A DNA stretch of 38,354 nt, from positions 1 to 38,354 of the forward strand of contig JANYCN010000017.1 of assembly GCA_025360225.1 (NCBI GenBank), given 5' to 3'. Shown in pieces: positions 9,011 to 17,822 of this stretch. Origin of the DNA: Actinomycetes bacterium. GTDB taxonomy: Bacteria; Actinomycetota; Thermoleophilia; Gaiellales; F1-60-MAGs149. Position 1 is the first letter of the stretch. The number at the start of each line of letters is the position of its first letter. A model generated the notes under the pieces. The model was given only the letters and a program-made list of their open reading frames with translations. It was not told where the DNA came from and searched no databases. Position numbers and translations under genes: made by a program.

Positions 9011-9601
9011 ATGAGTGATCGGGTGAACGGCATCCTTGAGGCCGCCTGCCGCGTGATCGTGCGCGGCGGGGTCGACCGGATGCGCATGAGCGACGTGGCG
9101 ACAGAGGCAGGGGTCTCGAGCGCGCTCGTCCACTACTACTTCTCGACGCGCAACGCGCTCCTCGCACGCGCCTTCCTGTGGGCGGACGAGGCGGCAGACG
9201 CCCAGGTCGTCGACGAGCTCTCGCGGATTGGGCCGGCCATCGAGCGGCTCGAGGCGCTGCTCGGCTTCTACGTCGGTGACGACGAGCTCGTGCACACGAA
9301 CACGATCCTGTGGCGCGAGATGTGGAGCCACGCGCGCTTCGACGACGAGCTCCGCGAGCGCCTCGTCGAGTCCTACGCGGCGTGGGTCGAGCAGATCGTC
9401 GCGCTCCTCGTGGAGGCCGTCGAGGAGGATCCGGCCCTGATGCTGCAGGATCCCGAGGCGGTCGCCCGCCGGCTCGCGGCGATCGTCGACGGGCTCGGTG
9501 CGCAGCTGCTCCTGGAGATGGTTGACCGCGCCGGCGCCGTCGCGCTCGTGCGCGACGCGATCTCGATCGAGATCCTCGGCCTGGCGAGGACAGCGACGTG
9601 A
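9011..9601 (+). CDS. TetR-family transcriptional regulator
   Basis: 196-aa repressor-type protein. The N-terminal helix-turn-helix spans about residues 26-52 (MSDVATEAGVSSALVHYYFS), the rest is the helical ligand-binding and dimer domain. It is the first gene of a long overlapped operon and its stop overlaps the Rieske oxygenase start (GTGA). The palindrome in its promoter suggests autoregulation; the near copy before the potD-like operon suggests it also controls uptake. The likely inducer is the substrate or a CoA intermediate of the pathway, which is inference. There is no SD; the -10 box 6 nt before the ATG indicates a leaderless message. Confidence 0.9.
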   Translation: MSDRVNGILEAACRVIVRGGVDRMRMSDVATEAGVSSALVHYYFSTRNALLARAFLWADEAADAQVVDELSRIGPAIERLEALLGFYVGDDELVHTNTILWREMWSHARFDDELRERLVESYAAWVEQIVALLVEAVEEDPALMLQDPEAVARRLAAIVDGLGAQLLLEMVDRAGAVALVRDAISIEILGLARTAT

Positions 9602-10710
9602 GCGCCGTTCGGACGCCCGTGACGCTCCCGGCGCGTGCCTACGTGTCACCCGAGGTGTACGAGCGGGAGCGCCGCGAGGTGTTCGCCGCCTCCTGGAACT
9701 ACATCTGCCCGGCCGCGACCGTCGCGGCGCCCGGCAGCTACTTCGCGACGTCGATCGCCGGCGAGCCCACCGTCGTCCTGCGTGACGCCGACGGCACGCT
9801 CCGCGCGCTCTCGAACGTGTGCCGCCACCGTGCGAGCGAGATCCTGTCCGGACGCGGCGCCTGCCCGAAGGTGCTGCGCTGCCCGTACCACGGCTGGACG
9901 TACCGCCACGATGGCCAGCTCGCCGCCGTCCCGGAGGCACGCGGGTTCCCGGAGCTCGACCGGGAGGCCGTGCGGCTGCCGAGCTTCCGCGTCGGCGTGC
10001 TCGCAGGGCTCGTGTTCGTGACGATGAGCGAGACCGTCGAGCCGCTTGCGACCTACTTCGGCGATCTCGCTACGACGCTGGCCCCGTTCGCGCTCGACCG
10101 GCTCGTGCCGGAGTTCGGCGACGCATGGGAGGCGACCTACGCGCACAACTGGAAGGTGATCGCCGACAACTACCTCGAGGGCTACCACATCCCGGTCGGG
10201 CACCCCGGGCTGCTGCGGCTCCTCGACTACAAGCGCTACACCCCGCACCTGCGCACCCGCCACGCGTTCATCAACGGCCCGTTCCGCGAGAAGCCGTCAA
10301 AGGACCAGCTCGAGCGCTCCTACCAGGAGTCGCTGGTGCCGATGCCCGGCTTCCCGCAGCAGTACGAGCAGTCCTGGAACTACGTCCATCTCTGGCCGTC
10401 GACGTTCATCGACCTCTACCCCGACATGATCGGGATCTGGGTCACGCGGCCCGACGGGCTGCAGCGAACGGCGAGCAGCTACCACGTCTTGCGCTCGCCC
10501 GACGAGACGCCCGAGGCCGTCCGGCTGCGATCGCTGAACATGCACATCAACGAGCTCGTGATGGACGAGGACGTGGTGCTCTGCGACGGCGTCCAGCGCG
10601 GGCTTGGATCGCTCACGTACGAGCGCGGCGTGCTGCACGACAGCGAGAGCGCGATCGGCCAGTTCCACGAGCTTCTGCGCCAGCACGTCCCGGGCATCGA
10701 CCAGCCGTGA
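9598..10710 (+). CDS. Rieske non-heme iron oxygenase, large subunit
   Basis: Alpha subunit of a Rieske oxygenase, 370 aa, adding oxygen to (or demethylating) a small substrate using electrons from a reductase. The [2Fe-2S] Rieske motif is C-x-H-x17-C-x2-H (Cys75, His77, Cys95, His98). The mononuclear iron site is NYLEGYHIPVGHPG (His197, His202), with the acidic third ligand expected near DEDVVL further on. This form (NYLEGYH) is shared by choline/carnitine monooxygenase-like and stachydrine demethylase-like members, which act on quaternary amines. No dedicated ferredoxin reductase gene is adjacent; the flavoprotein at 17819 or a distant gene may serve. Coupled to tetR and to the next gene by GTGA overlaps. 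Substrate assignment is inference from family and transporter. Confidence 0.88.
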   Translation: MSAVRTPVTLPARAYVSPEVYERERREVFAASWNYICPAATVAAPGSYFATSIAGEPTVVLRDADGTLRALSNVCRHRASEILSGRGACPKVLRCPYHGWTYRHDGQLAAVPEARGFPELDREAVRLPSFRVGVLAGLVFVTMSETVEPLATYFGDLATTLAPFALDRLVPEFGDAWEATYAHNWKVIADNYLEGYHIPVGHPGLLRLLDYKRYTPHLRTRHAFINGPFREKPSKDQLERSYQESLVPMPGFPQQYEQSWNYVHLWPSTFIDLYPDMIGIWVTRPDGLQRTASSYHVLRSPDETPEAVRLRSLNMHINELVMDEDVVLCDGVQRGLGSLTYERGVLHDSESAIGQFHELLRQHVPGIDQP

Positions 10711-11024
10711 CGGCTGGCGAGGCCACCGACCGCTGGCTGTTCCTGACCCCCGAGGTCGAGAAGGAGGTGCCAGCGCTCGTCTCCGCACTGCTTGGTGACC
10801 TCGTTGCGCTCGGCGACGCGGACGCGTGGTTCGTGGCGCTCCGAGCGCTCCGGTCGCTGCTCGACGCCGCCGTCCTCGCGGGTGCCGACCGGCGTCGCGT
10901 CGGGCGGCTCGCGGCGATCCTGCTCGAGCAGTACCTGCTCGCCCCGTCCGTCGTCGCGCTCGACGCGCGGGACGAGGCGGAGCGACGTCACCTGACCGCC
11001 CTCGTCAACGGACCTGCCTCGTGA
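10707..11024 (+). CDS. Small helical protein of unknown function
   Basis: 105 aa starting on a GTG that overlaps the oxygenase stop (GTGA) and ending in another GTGA overlap with the acyl-CoA synthetase. The sequence is Leu/Ala-rich and looks all-helical (VPALVSALLGDLVALG, then VGRLAAILLEQYLLA), acidic, with no Cys, no signal peptide and no motif I recognise. Being locked between oxygenase and synthetase by two overlaps argues that it is real and belongs to the pathway, perhaps as an accessory or assembly partner. I cannot assign a function. Confidence 0.7.
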   Translation: MTAGEATDRWLFLTPEVEKEVPALVSALLGDLVALGDADAWFVALRALRSLLDAAVLAGADRRRVGRLAAILLEQYLLAPSVVALDARDEAERRHLTALVNGPAS

Positions 11025-13063
11025 ACCTGCTCCGCCCCGACCTCCAGCCGTTCGTTGCCCCGCGTACCGCCGTCATCCTTGGCGCGTCGTCCCGCAACGG
11101 CGTTGCCGCGAACCTCCTGCGCAACCTGTCCGCGGGTGGCTGCGTCGTTTCCGGCACCCACCCGCGTGAGACGGAGTTCCGGGGAGCGACGCTCGCCCCG
11201 ACGGTCGCTGCACTGGGCATCGTCCCGGACATCGCGTGCGTTGCGCTCGGCGCGACGACGATCGGTCCGGCGATCGAGGAGGCGGTCGCCGCCGGCGTCC
11301 GGCACCTCGTCGTCCCCGGCCTCGGGCCGGAGGCGGGCGTGCATGGTGACGCTGCGCGTGCGCACCTCGCGGCCCTCTGTCGCTCTCACGAGCTCTCGCT
11401 GATCGGCCCGAACGGGATGGGCGTGCTCGTGCCCGGCGGGGCCTCTGCGTGGACCGGTTCGGTCGCGCCGAGCATGCGGCGCGGCGGTGTCGGCATCCTC
11501 GTCGAGTCCGGATCGATCGGCGAGGCGCTCACCGGGATCGGCCCCCGGATCGGCATCCGTACGATCATCTCGAGCGGCAACGAGACGTCGCGAGACGCCG
11601 CCGACATCCTCGCGTTCCTCGCGAACGACGAGGAGACGACGGCGATCGGGTTGATGCTGGAGACGGTCAGGCGCCCCGTGGCGTTCCGTGCGGCGCTGGA
11701 GGCCGCGGCGGCGGCCGGCAAGCCGGTGGCGATCGTGAAGACGGGCACCAGCGTCGTCGGCGCGGAGCGGGCGCTCGCTCACTCGGGGGCGATCGCTGGC
11801 TCGGAGGCCGCGTTTGCGGCGCTCTGTCGCGCCTACGATGTGATCCGGACGACCGATTACGGCGACTGGGTTGAGAGCCTTGAGCTTCTCGGTGGCGCGC
11901 GGCGTCTCCGCGGCCGACACGTCGTGGTGATCACGAACTCTGGTGGCGAGGGCGAGCACGCGGCGGATGCAGCCGAGCGTGCTGGGATGGCGCTGCAGCC
12001 TTTGCCGGCTGACCTGGCTCGGGAGCTCGACGAGCGTTGGGCGCTCCACGGTGCCGCAAACCCGCTCGACTACTACGCCTTTGCGCCGCAGGAGGAGATC
12101 CTTCCTGACGTGATGCGCGCCGCCGCGGCGCATCCTGAGGTCGACGGCGTGCTGCTCAACATCGACCAGTCGTGGCGCTTCGTCGGATCCGAGCGGGAGA
12201 CGAACCTGTTCGCCGCCGAGGTGGCGATCGCGACGGCAGCGATCGCCGTCGACACGTTCGTTGCGATCCTCTCGACGAGCACGAATGACGCCTCGGACGA
12301 GGTCCTCACGCGCTGCGCCACCGCTGGCGTGCCGGTCCTGATGGGCCACGGACCGTCGTTCCGGGCGTTGGCGGCGATCACCGCCGAGACCGGTCGCGAC
12401 GTTGCCGAGCCAGTGGTCGCGGCGCCATCGGTGCCCGCGCACCTGCTCGGCCGTGCGCCCGGCCCGCTGCCGGAACGCGACTCGAAGGAGTGGCTCGGGT
12501 GCTACGGCGTCCGCTCGCCCGTCGAGCGTCGTGCCGTGGGCGTCGACGACGCCGTCGCCGCGGCGGAGTCGATCGGGTACCCGGTGGTCGTGAAGGCCGA
12601 TGGTCCGGCACACAAGGAGCGGGACGGAGGCGTGCACCTCGGCCTGGCGACCGCTGCGATGGTCGCCCGTGCCACCGAGGCATGTGGAGGACGGGTCCTG
12701 GTCGCCGAGCAGCTCGGCGGTGGTGTTGAGGTGCTCTGCGGGCTCGTGCGCGACCCGCTCTGCGACACGATGGTCGTCTGCGGCGTCGGCGGCTCGTGGG
12801 CGGAGGCGATGAAGGAGTCTGCACGCACGGCGATCGCACCGCTCTCGCAAGAGGCGGCAGAGGCACTCGTTCGCGACGTCGTACCGGTCGCGCGTCGCCT
12901 CGACGACGCCGGCATCGCCGTGGTCGCCGCGACGCTCGTGGCCCTTGGCCGGGCGGCGGCGGATGAGCCACGGATCCGCGAGATCGATGTCAACCCGCTG
13001 CGCGTGCTCGGCGCCGACGCCGTCGCCCTCGATGCGCTGATCGTGATCGGAGAGCCGGAGTGA
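11021..13063 (+). CDS. ADP-forming acyl-CoA synthetase (paralog 1)
   Basis: 680-aa fused enzyme of the NDP-forming acyl-CoA synthetase (ACD) family, which makes an acyl-CoA from acid, CoA and ATP with ADP and phosphate as products. Domains in order: Rossmann CoA-binding (AVILGASSRNGVAANLL near residue 15), succinyl-CoA-ligase-like domain holding the phospho-histidine (His254 in ALAHSGAIAG), and a C-terminal ATP-grasp domain (YPVVVKADGPAHKERDGG, and the closing IREIDVNPLRV). The long frame extends upstream of 11021, but the GTG in the GTGA overlap fits the domain start. A second ACD lies at 15077. Likely role: activating the acid produced by oxidation or demethylation for CoA-dependent breakdown. 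Confidence 0.9.
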   Translation: MNLLRPDLQPFVAPRTAVILGASSRNGVAANLLRNLSAGGCVVSGTHPRETEFRGATLAPTVAALGIVPDIACVALGATTIGPAIEEAVAAGVRHLVVPGLGPEAGVHGDAARAHLAALCRSHELSLIGPNGMGVLVPGGASAWTGSVAPSMRRGGVGILVESGSIGEALTGIGPRIGIRTIISSGNETSRDAADILAFLANDEETTAIGLMLETVRRPVAFRAALEAAAAAGKPVAIVKTGTSVVGAERALAHSGAIAGSEAAFAALCRAYDVIRTTDYGDWVESLELLGGARRLRGRHVVVITNSGGEGEHAADAAERAGMALQPLPADLARELDERWALHGAANPLDYYAFAPQEEILPDVMRAAAAHPEVDGVLLNIDQSWRFVGSERETNLFAAEVAIATAAIAVDTFVAILSTSTNDASDEVLTRCATAGVPVLMGHGPSFRALAAITAETGRDVAEPVVAAPSVPAHLLGRAPGPLPERDSKEWLGCYGVRSPVERRAVGVDDAVAAAESIGYPVVVKADGPAHKERDGGVHLGLATAAMVARATEACGGRVLVAEQLGGGVEVLCGLVRDPLCDTMVVCGVGGSWAEAMKESARTAIAPLSQEAAEALVRDVVPVARRLDDAGIAVVAATLVALGRAAADEPRIREIDVNPLRVLGADAVALDALIVIGEPE

Positions 13064-13899
13064 GCGAGACGGTGCTGTACGAGGTGCGCGGACCGTCGGC
13101 GTGGATCACGCTGAACCGGCCGAGCAAGCTGAACGCGATCAACCACGAGCTCCGCGGCGCGCTCGCGGATGCGTTCGCCCGAGCGGCGGCGGACGATGAC
13201 GTGCGTGTGGTCGTGCTCGGTGCGAACGGCAGCTCCTTCTCTGCGGGCTACGACCTCGCGGAGGAGGCTGCGACGGCGTTCCCAACCGCTGACGCGTGGC
13301 GCACCGAGCTGGCGGCTGACGTTGACGTGACGATGGCGCTCTGGCACCTCGACAAGCCGACGATCTGCGTCGTTCGCGGCTGGTGCCTTGCGGGCGGACT
13401 CGAGACGGCGATGGCCGCCGACCTGCTCGTCTGCACGCCTGACGCGCGCTTTGGCGAGCCCGAGATCCGCTACGGCTCAGGGCCCGTGACGCTGCTGATG
13501 CCGTACGTGCTCGGGCAGCGCAAGACCCGCGAGCTGCTGCTCACCGGCGACACCATCGACGCCGAGGAGGCGCTCCGGATCGGGCTCGTGAACGCCGTCG
13601 TCGATCCCGCCGAGCTCGATGCCGAGGTCGCACGCCTCGTCGCTCGGATCGCGGCGACGCCGCTTCCTGTGCTGAAGCTCACCAAGCGCGCCTTGAACCG
13701 CGCGTACCTCTGCATGGGGCTGGCCGAGGCGGTGGAGGCGAACCTCGACCTCTCGGCGATGCTCAACGCCGCGAGCACGCCCGAGCAGGAGGCGTTCGAC
13801 CTGATCGTCCGGTCGGAAGGGCTGCGAGCGGCCCTCGCCTGGCGTGACGCCCGCTACGGTGAGGTGCTTGGCGCGCTCGGACACGGGGCGGAGGCCTGA
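13060..13899 (+). CDS. Enoyl-CoA hydratase/isomerase (crotonase)
   Basis: 279-aa crotonase-fold enzyme acting on an acyl-CoA. The oxyanion-hole segments are SSFSAGYDL (about 58-66) and WCLAGGLETAM (108-118). Both catalytic glutamates of true hydratases are kept, Glu115 and Glu135 (FGEPEIRYG), with the same 20-residue spacing as rat crotonase, so a hydratase is likely. It sits in GTGA overlap with synthetase 1 and ends one base into the next start codon. With the dehydrogenase next door it provides two consecutive steps of a beta-oxidation-like route; no thiolase or hydroxyacyl-CoA dehydrogenase is in the window. Confidence 0.9.
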   Translation: MSETVLYEVRGPSAWITLNRPSKLNAINHELRGALADAFARAAADDDVRVVVLGANGSSFSAGYDLAEEAATAFPTADAWRTELAADVDVTMALWHLDKPTICVVRGWCLAGGLETAMAADLLVCTPDARFGEPEIRYGSGPVTLLMPYVLGQRKTRELLLTGDTIDAEEALRIGLVNAVVDPAELDAEVARLVARIAATPLPVLKLTKRALNRAYLCMGLAEAVEANLDLSAMLNAASTPEQEAFDLIVRSEGLRAALAWRDARYGEVLGALGHGAEA

Positions 13900-15080
13900 T
13901 GGACTTCACGCTCACGGCTCACCAGGCGACGCTCCGTGATCGCGCCGCCGCCTTCGTCGACGGCGTCTGTATCCCGCTCGAGCTCGAGGCTGAGCTGAAC
14001 GGCGGCAAGGTCTCGGCCGTCTCCCAGCAGCGCGTGGTTGATGGCGCGATCGCGGCGGGGATCGTTGGTGCCGGACACCTGCGCGAGCACGGCGGCGCCG
14101 AGCTGTCGATGGTCGAGCAGGTGATCGTCCAGGAGGAGCTCGGCCGCAACACCAACGCGATCTGGTGGCTTGCTCCTGGCGCCTACAACGTGCTTGGACT
14201 CGGCACGGCAGAGCAGGTTGACCGGTACCTGCGTCCGGCGCTTCGCGGCGAGCTCGCCGATGCCTACGCTGTCACCGAGCGCGAGGCTGGCTCGGACGCC
14301 GCCGGCATCGAGGGGACGGCCCTGCGTCAGTCCGACGGCTCGTTCAGGATCGTCGCGGAGAAGTGGTTCGTCACCACCGGAGACGTCGCCGACGTGTTCA
14401 TCGTGATGGTCAACGTGATCGACGGCGATGCCCGTCTGCCGACGCTGTTCCTCGTCGACCGGACGACCGCCGGGATCACGTTTCTCGACGACCCGCCGTT
14501 CACGCACACCTACCCTCACGGTCATCCGACGATCGCCTTCGACTGCACCGTGACGGAGCAGGCGGTGCTCGGCGGCCCGGGGAACGTTGGTCGTGGGGAC
14601 GCGCTGCAGAACATGTGGTTCGTCGAGGAGCGCATCCACATCGCCGCCCGTTGCGTCGGTGCGATGCGTCGGCTGCTCAGCGAGTCAGTTCAGTGGACGA
14701 CCGGTCGCAGCCAGGGAGGGGCGCGGCTCTTCGATCACCAGGGCATCAGCTTCCCTCTCGCCGACTCCGCCGCAGACTGCGCCGCAGCCCGGCTCCTGAC
14801 CTACCACGTCGCGCAGCTGATGGACGACGGGGCGGACGGCAAGCTCGTCCACGGCAAGGCTGCAATGGCGAAGCTGTTCGCCTCGGAGGCCGCGAACCGG
14901 TGTGCCGACCGGGCCGTCCAGGCCTTCGGCGGGCGGGGCTACATGCGTACGACGGCAGCGGAGCGCCTGTGGCGAGAGCTGCGCGTTGATCGGATCTGGG
15001 AGGGCACCAGCGAGATCCAGCGCCTGATCACCGCCCGCGGCCTCGAGCGCCGCGGTGTCGAGCGGATGCTCTCCCTGTGA
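13899..15080 (+). CDS. Acyl-CoA dehydrogenase
   Basis: 393-aa FAD enzyme introducing a double bond next to the thioester. Seen: the flavin-contact segment AYAVTEREAGSDAAGIEG (middle domain), FVTTGDVADVFIVMV, the helical C-terminal domain with AFGGRGYMRTTAAERLWREL, and the catalytic base in IWEGTSEIQR (Glu368). All core residues of an active enzyme are there. Starts in a TGATG overlap with the crotonase and ends in a GTGA overlap with synthetase 2. In context it may oxidise the CoA ester of a short amino or betaine acid, comparable to CaiA or butyrobetainyl-CoA dehydrogenases; this specificity is inferred. Confidence 0.92.
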   Translation: MDFTLTAHQATLRDRAAAFVDGVCIPLELEAELNGGKVSAVSQQRVVDGAIAAGIVGAGHLREHGGAELSMVEQVIVQEELGRNTNAIWWLAPGAYNVLGLGTAEQVDRYLRPALRGELADAYAVTEREAGSDAAGIEGTALRQSDGSFRIVAEKWFVTTGDVADVFIVMVNVIDGDARLPTLFLVDRTTAGITFLDDPPFTHTYPHGHPTIAFDCTVTEQAVLGGPGNVGRGDALQNMWFVEERIHIAARCVGAMRRLLSESVQWTTGRSQGGARLFDHQGISFPLADSAADCAAARLLTYHVAQLMDDGADGKLVHGKAAMAKLFASEAANRCADRAVQAFGGRGYMRTTAAERLWRELRVDRIWEGTSEIQRLITARGLERRGVERMLSL

Positions 15081-17146
15081 GAGATCTGACGGCGCTCTTC
15101 GCTCCCGCCTCGATCGCGGTCGTCGGCGCATCGGACGACCCGATGAAGTGGGGAGGATGGTTCACGGCGAGCCTGCTTGACCAGCCTGGCCATCCACCGG
15201 TGCACCTCGTGTCGCGTCGAGGCGGGTCGATCCGTGGCCAGGAGGTGTTCGCGACGATCGCCGATGTGCCGGTCGCGCCTGACCTCGTCGTGCTCGCGGT
15301 GCCGGCCGCGCACGTCGACGCCGCGGTCGATGATGCGATCGCCCGCGGCGCGCGCGCGATCGTCGTGATCGCCGCCGGGTTCGGCGAGGGCGGTGAGGAC
15401 GGGCGGGCGCGTGAGCGGGCGATCGTCGAGCGCGTCCGGGCGGCGGGTGCCGTGCTCCTCGGTCCGAACTGCCTCGGCCTGCTCGACACGACCGCCGGGC
15501 TGAACGCGACCGGCGGCGCTCATGCCATGGGTCCTGTCTCGCTTGCAAGCCAGAGCGGGAACCTGGCCCTCGAGCTCGGCATCATGCTTGAGCACGCAGG
15601 GCTCGGCTTCGCGCGCCTCGCCTCGGTCGGCAACCAGGCGGACATCGGCATCGCTGACGTCCTCTGGAGCCTCGTCGACCATCAGCCAACCAGGGTGGTT
15701 GCTGCCTACGTCGAGGACGCTGGCGACGGCGACGCCTTCCTCGCCGCGGTGCGCGCGCTTGCCGAGGCGGGAAAGCCGCCGCTTCTGATGAAGGCTGGGC
15801 GCACCGCCATCGGCGCTCAGGCAGCGCAGTCCCACACCGGCGCCCTTGCTGGCTCCTCGCGGGTGTTCGCAGCTGCCGTTCGCGATGCAGGCGGGATGAT
15901 CGTGGCATCGCCGGGCGAGGTCGTCGATCGCGCGCGGGCGCTCCTTGGCGGGGCGCGCCTCCGCGGCCGGCGCATCGCCGTCGTCGCTGACGGCGGCGGG
16001 CACGGCGTGCTCGCGGCTGACCTGTTGAGCGACGCTGGCCTTGACGTCGCGCTGCTCGGCGGAGCGGCGGCGGCCGCGATCGCCCCGTCCCTGCCGAACA
16101 GCGCGCCCGTCAACCCGATCGACCTCGCCGGCGCCGGCGAGCAGGACATCCACAGCTTCGCGCGCATCACCGCCGCGTTGATGGCCGCCGATGAGGTTGA
16201 CGGCGTCCTCTTCAGCGGCTACTTCGGGGGCTACGCCGGCTACTCGCCGGAGGCCGCAGCGACCGAGATCGAGGTCGCGCGCGCTCTCGCGGCGATGCGC
16301 GACGCTTCTGGTAAGCCGCTCGTCGTGCACTCCATGCAGGTCGTCAAGCGGATGCCTGGCATCGTGGAGCTCGAGCGCCTCAACGTGCCGACCTACGCCC
16401 GCATCGAGGAGGCATTGCACGGCCTCAAGGCGCTCGTCCCGTCGAGCGTCGCGCCGCTTGGCGCGCGGAGCACGGGCGTGGCGGTGTCCGTTGGTGACGG
16501 CGCCTACCAGCACGCGCGCTCGGTCCTGGCGGCTTCCGGAATCCCGTTCCCGGACGGGGCGCTCGCGCGCGGCGACGACGAGGTCGCTCGGATCGCCGCC
16601 GAGATCGGTGGGCCGGTGGCGTTGAAAGCGGTCTCCGCGGCGCTCCTGCACAAGTCCGACGCCGGCGGTGTGGCGCTCGGTTGCGCAGACCCAGCTGCGG
16701 CTCGGATGGCCGCGGTCGCGATGCGCGAGCGGGTCGCCGTCGCACGGCCGGACGTGACGCTCGACGGCATCTTCGTCGAGCGCATGGCCGAGCCAGGCGG
16801 GGTCGACCTCGTCGTCGGTGCGCATCGCGATCCAACGTTCGGTCCCGTCGTACTGGTCGGGGTGGGCGGCATCTTCGTCGAGGTGCTCGACGACGTCGTC
16901 CTCGCCGTCGCGCCGGTCGACCCTGATCATCTCGCGTCGCTCGTCAGGCAGCTGAAGGCCGCGCCGCTCCTCGCCGGTGCGCGCGGCGGCCGCCCCGTCG
17001 ACGTCGCTGCGATCGCCCGCGCTGCCGCGGCGCTCGGTGACCTGCTCCTCTGCTACCCGGAGATCGACGAGGTGGAGATCAACCCGCTCCGCTCCTCGTT
17101 TGCAGGAATCCTGGCACTAGACGCCCGGATCGTCGTGGCAGGCTAG
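15077..17146 (+). CDS. ADP-forming acyl-CoA synthetase (paralog 2)
   Basis: 689-aa full-length ACD-family enzyme with the same domain order as the copy at 11021: CoA-binding domain (ASIAVVGASDDPMKWGG), the phospho-histidine loop (His253 in QSHTGALAG), and a C-terminal ATP-grasp domain (GGPVALKAVSAALLHKSDAG, closing EIDEVEINPLR). It keeps the canonical SHTGALAG loop, where paralog 1 has AHSGAIAG, so the two have diverged and probably activate different acids in the same route. Starts by GTGA overlap with the dehydrogenase; the next gene begins 4 nt after its stop. Confidence 0.9.
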   Translation: MRDLTALFAPASIAVVGASDDPMKWGGWFTASLLDQPGHPPVHLVSRRGGSIRGQEVFATIADVPVAPDLVVLAVPAAHVDAAVDDAIARGARAIVVIAAGFGEGGEDGRARERAIVERVRAAGAVLLGPNCLGLLDTTAGLNATGGAHAMGPVSLASQSGNLALELGIMLEHAGLGFARLASVGNQADIGIADVLWSLVDHQPTRVVAAYVEDAGDGDAFLAAVRALAEAGKPPLLMKAGRTAIGAQAAQSHTGALAGSSRVFAAAVRDAGGMIVASPGEVVDRARALLGGARLRGRRIAVVADGGGHGVLAADLLSDAGLDVALLGGAAAAAIAPSLPNSAPVNPIDLAGAGEQDIHSFARITAALMAADEVDGVLFSGYFGGYAGYSPEAAATEIEVARALAAMRDASGKPLVVHSMQVVKRMPGIVELERLNVPTYARIEEALHGLKALVPSSVAPLGARSTGVAVSVGDGAYQHARSVLAASGIPFPDGALARGDDEVARIAAEIGGPVALKAVSAALLHKSDAGGVALGCADPAAARMAAVAMRERVAVARPDVTLDGIFVERMAEPGGVDLVVGAHRDPTFGPVVLVGVGGIFVEVLDDVVLAVAPVDPDHLASLVRQLKAAPLLAGARGGRPVDVAAIARAAAALGDLLLCYPEIDEVEINPLRSSFAGILALDARIVVAG

Positions 17147-17150
17147 GCAC

Positions 17151-17822
17151 ATGTTCCTCTACCTCATCCTCACGCTCCCGTTCATGGTGCTTGGGCTGCT
17201 CGCGCAGCAGTGGGTCAAGCGGGCCTTCGCCCGCTGGTCGCAGGTCGACGCAGGCGGCCTGACCGGCGAGCAGGTCGCTCGGCAGATCCTCGCCGCGAAC
17301 GGGCTTGGCAGCATGCCCGTCGAGGTCACACCCGGCGATCTCTCCGATCACTACGACCCACGGACCCGCGTCATCCGGCTCTCAGCTGCGGTCGCCAGCT
17401 CGCGCTCCGTCGCCTCCGTCGCGGTCGCGGCGCACGAGTGCGGCCATGCGATCCAGCATGCCAAGGGCATGGCGGCGTTCCGGTTTCGCGGCGTGCTCGC
17501 CGGTCCGGTCGGGATCGCCTCCAACTACTGGATGATCCTGCTGATGGCGGGCTTCTTCCTGCACTCGCTCGGCATGATCAAGCTCGCGATCGCGCTCTAC
17601 GCCGTCGCGGTGCTGTTCCACATCGTCACCCTGCCCGTCGAGTTCGACGCGTCGCGCCGCGCGATGGGCCAGCTGCGCACGCTCGGTCTTTCGGGTGGAG
17701 CGACCGTCATGACCGGGTCGCGCAACGTGCTCACCGCGGCCGCCATGACCTACGTCGTCGGTGCTCTCGCAGCGATCGCCCAGCTCCTCTACTTCGCCCT
17801 CCAGTTCCTGGACGAGCGCTGA
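17151..17822 (+). CDS. YugP-type membrane zinc metallopeptidase
   Basis: 223-aa membrane protein of the neutral zinc metallopeptidase family typified by Bacillus YugP. An N-terminal membrane segment (MFLYLILTLPFMVLGLLA) is followed by the zinc motif HECGHAIQH (HExxH-like: His-Glu-x-x-His) and further membrane helices (YWMILLMAGFFLHSLGM, LAIALYAVAVLFHIV). The family is widespread with little known biology, perhaps membrane protein quality control. Its place inside a catabolic operon, 4 nt after synthetase 2 and in a CTGA overlap with the flavoprotein, is unusual and may be incidental. Confidence 0.88.
   Translation: MFLYLILTLPFMVLGLLAQQWVKRAFARWSQVDAGGLTGEQVARQILAANGLGSMPVEVTPGDLSDHYDPRTRVIRLSAAVASSRSVASVAVAAHECGHAIQHAKGMAAFRFRGVLAGPVGIASNYWMILLMAGFFLHSLGMIKLAIALYAVAVLFHIVTLPVEFDASRRAMGQLRTLGLSGGATVMTGSRNVLTAAAMTYVVGALAAIAQLLYFALQFLDER

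Noticed and set aside
10988-12850. Long minus-strand open frame (620 codons) opposite acyl-CoA synthetase 1
   Set aside because: Arg/His-rich composition with no family similarity; it mirrors the codon bias of the real plus-strand gene.
14939-16930. Minus-strand open frame of 663 codons opposite synthetase 2
   Set aside because: Antisense artefact of GC-rich coding DNA; no domains and Arg/Asp/His-rich low-complexity translation.
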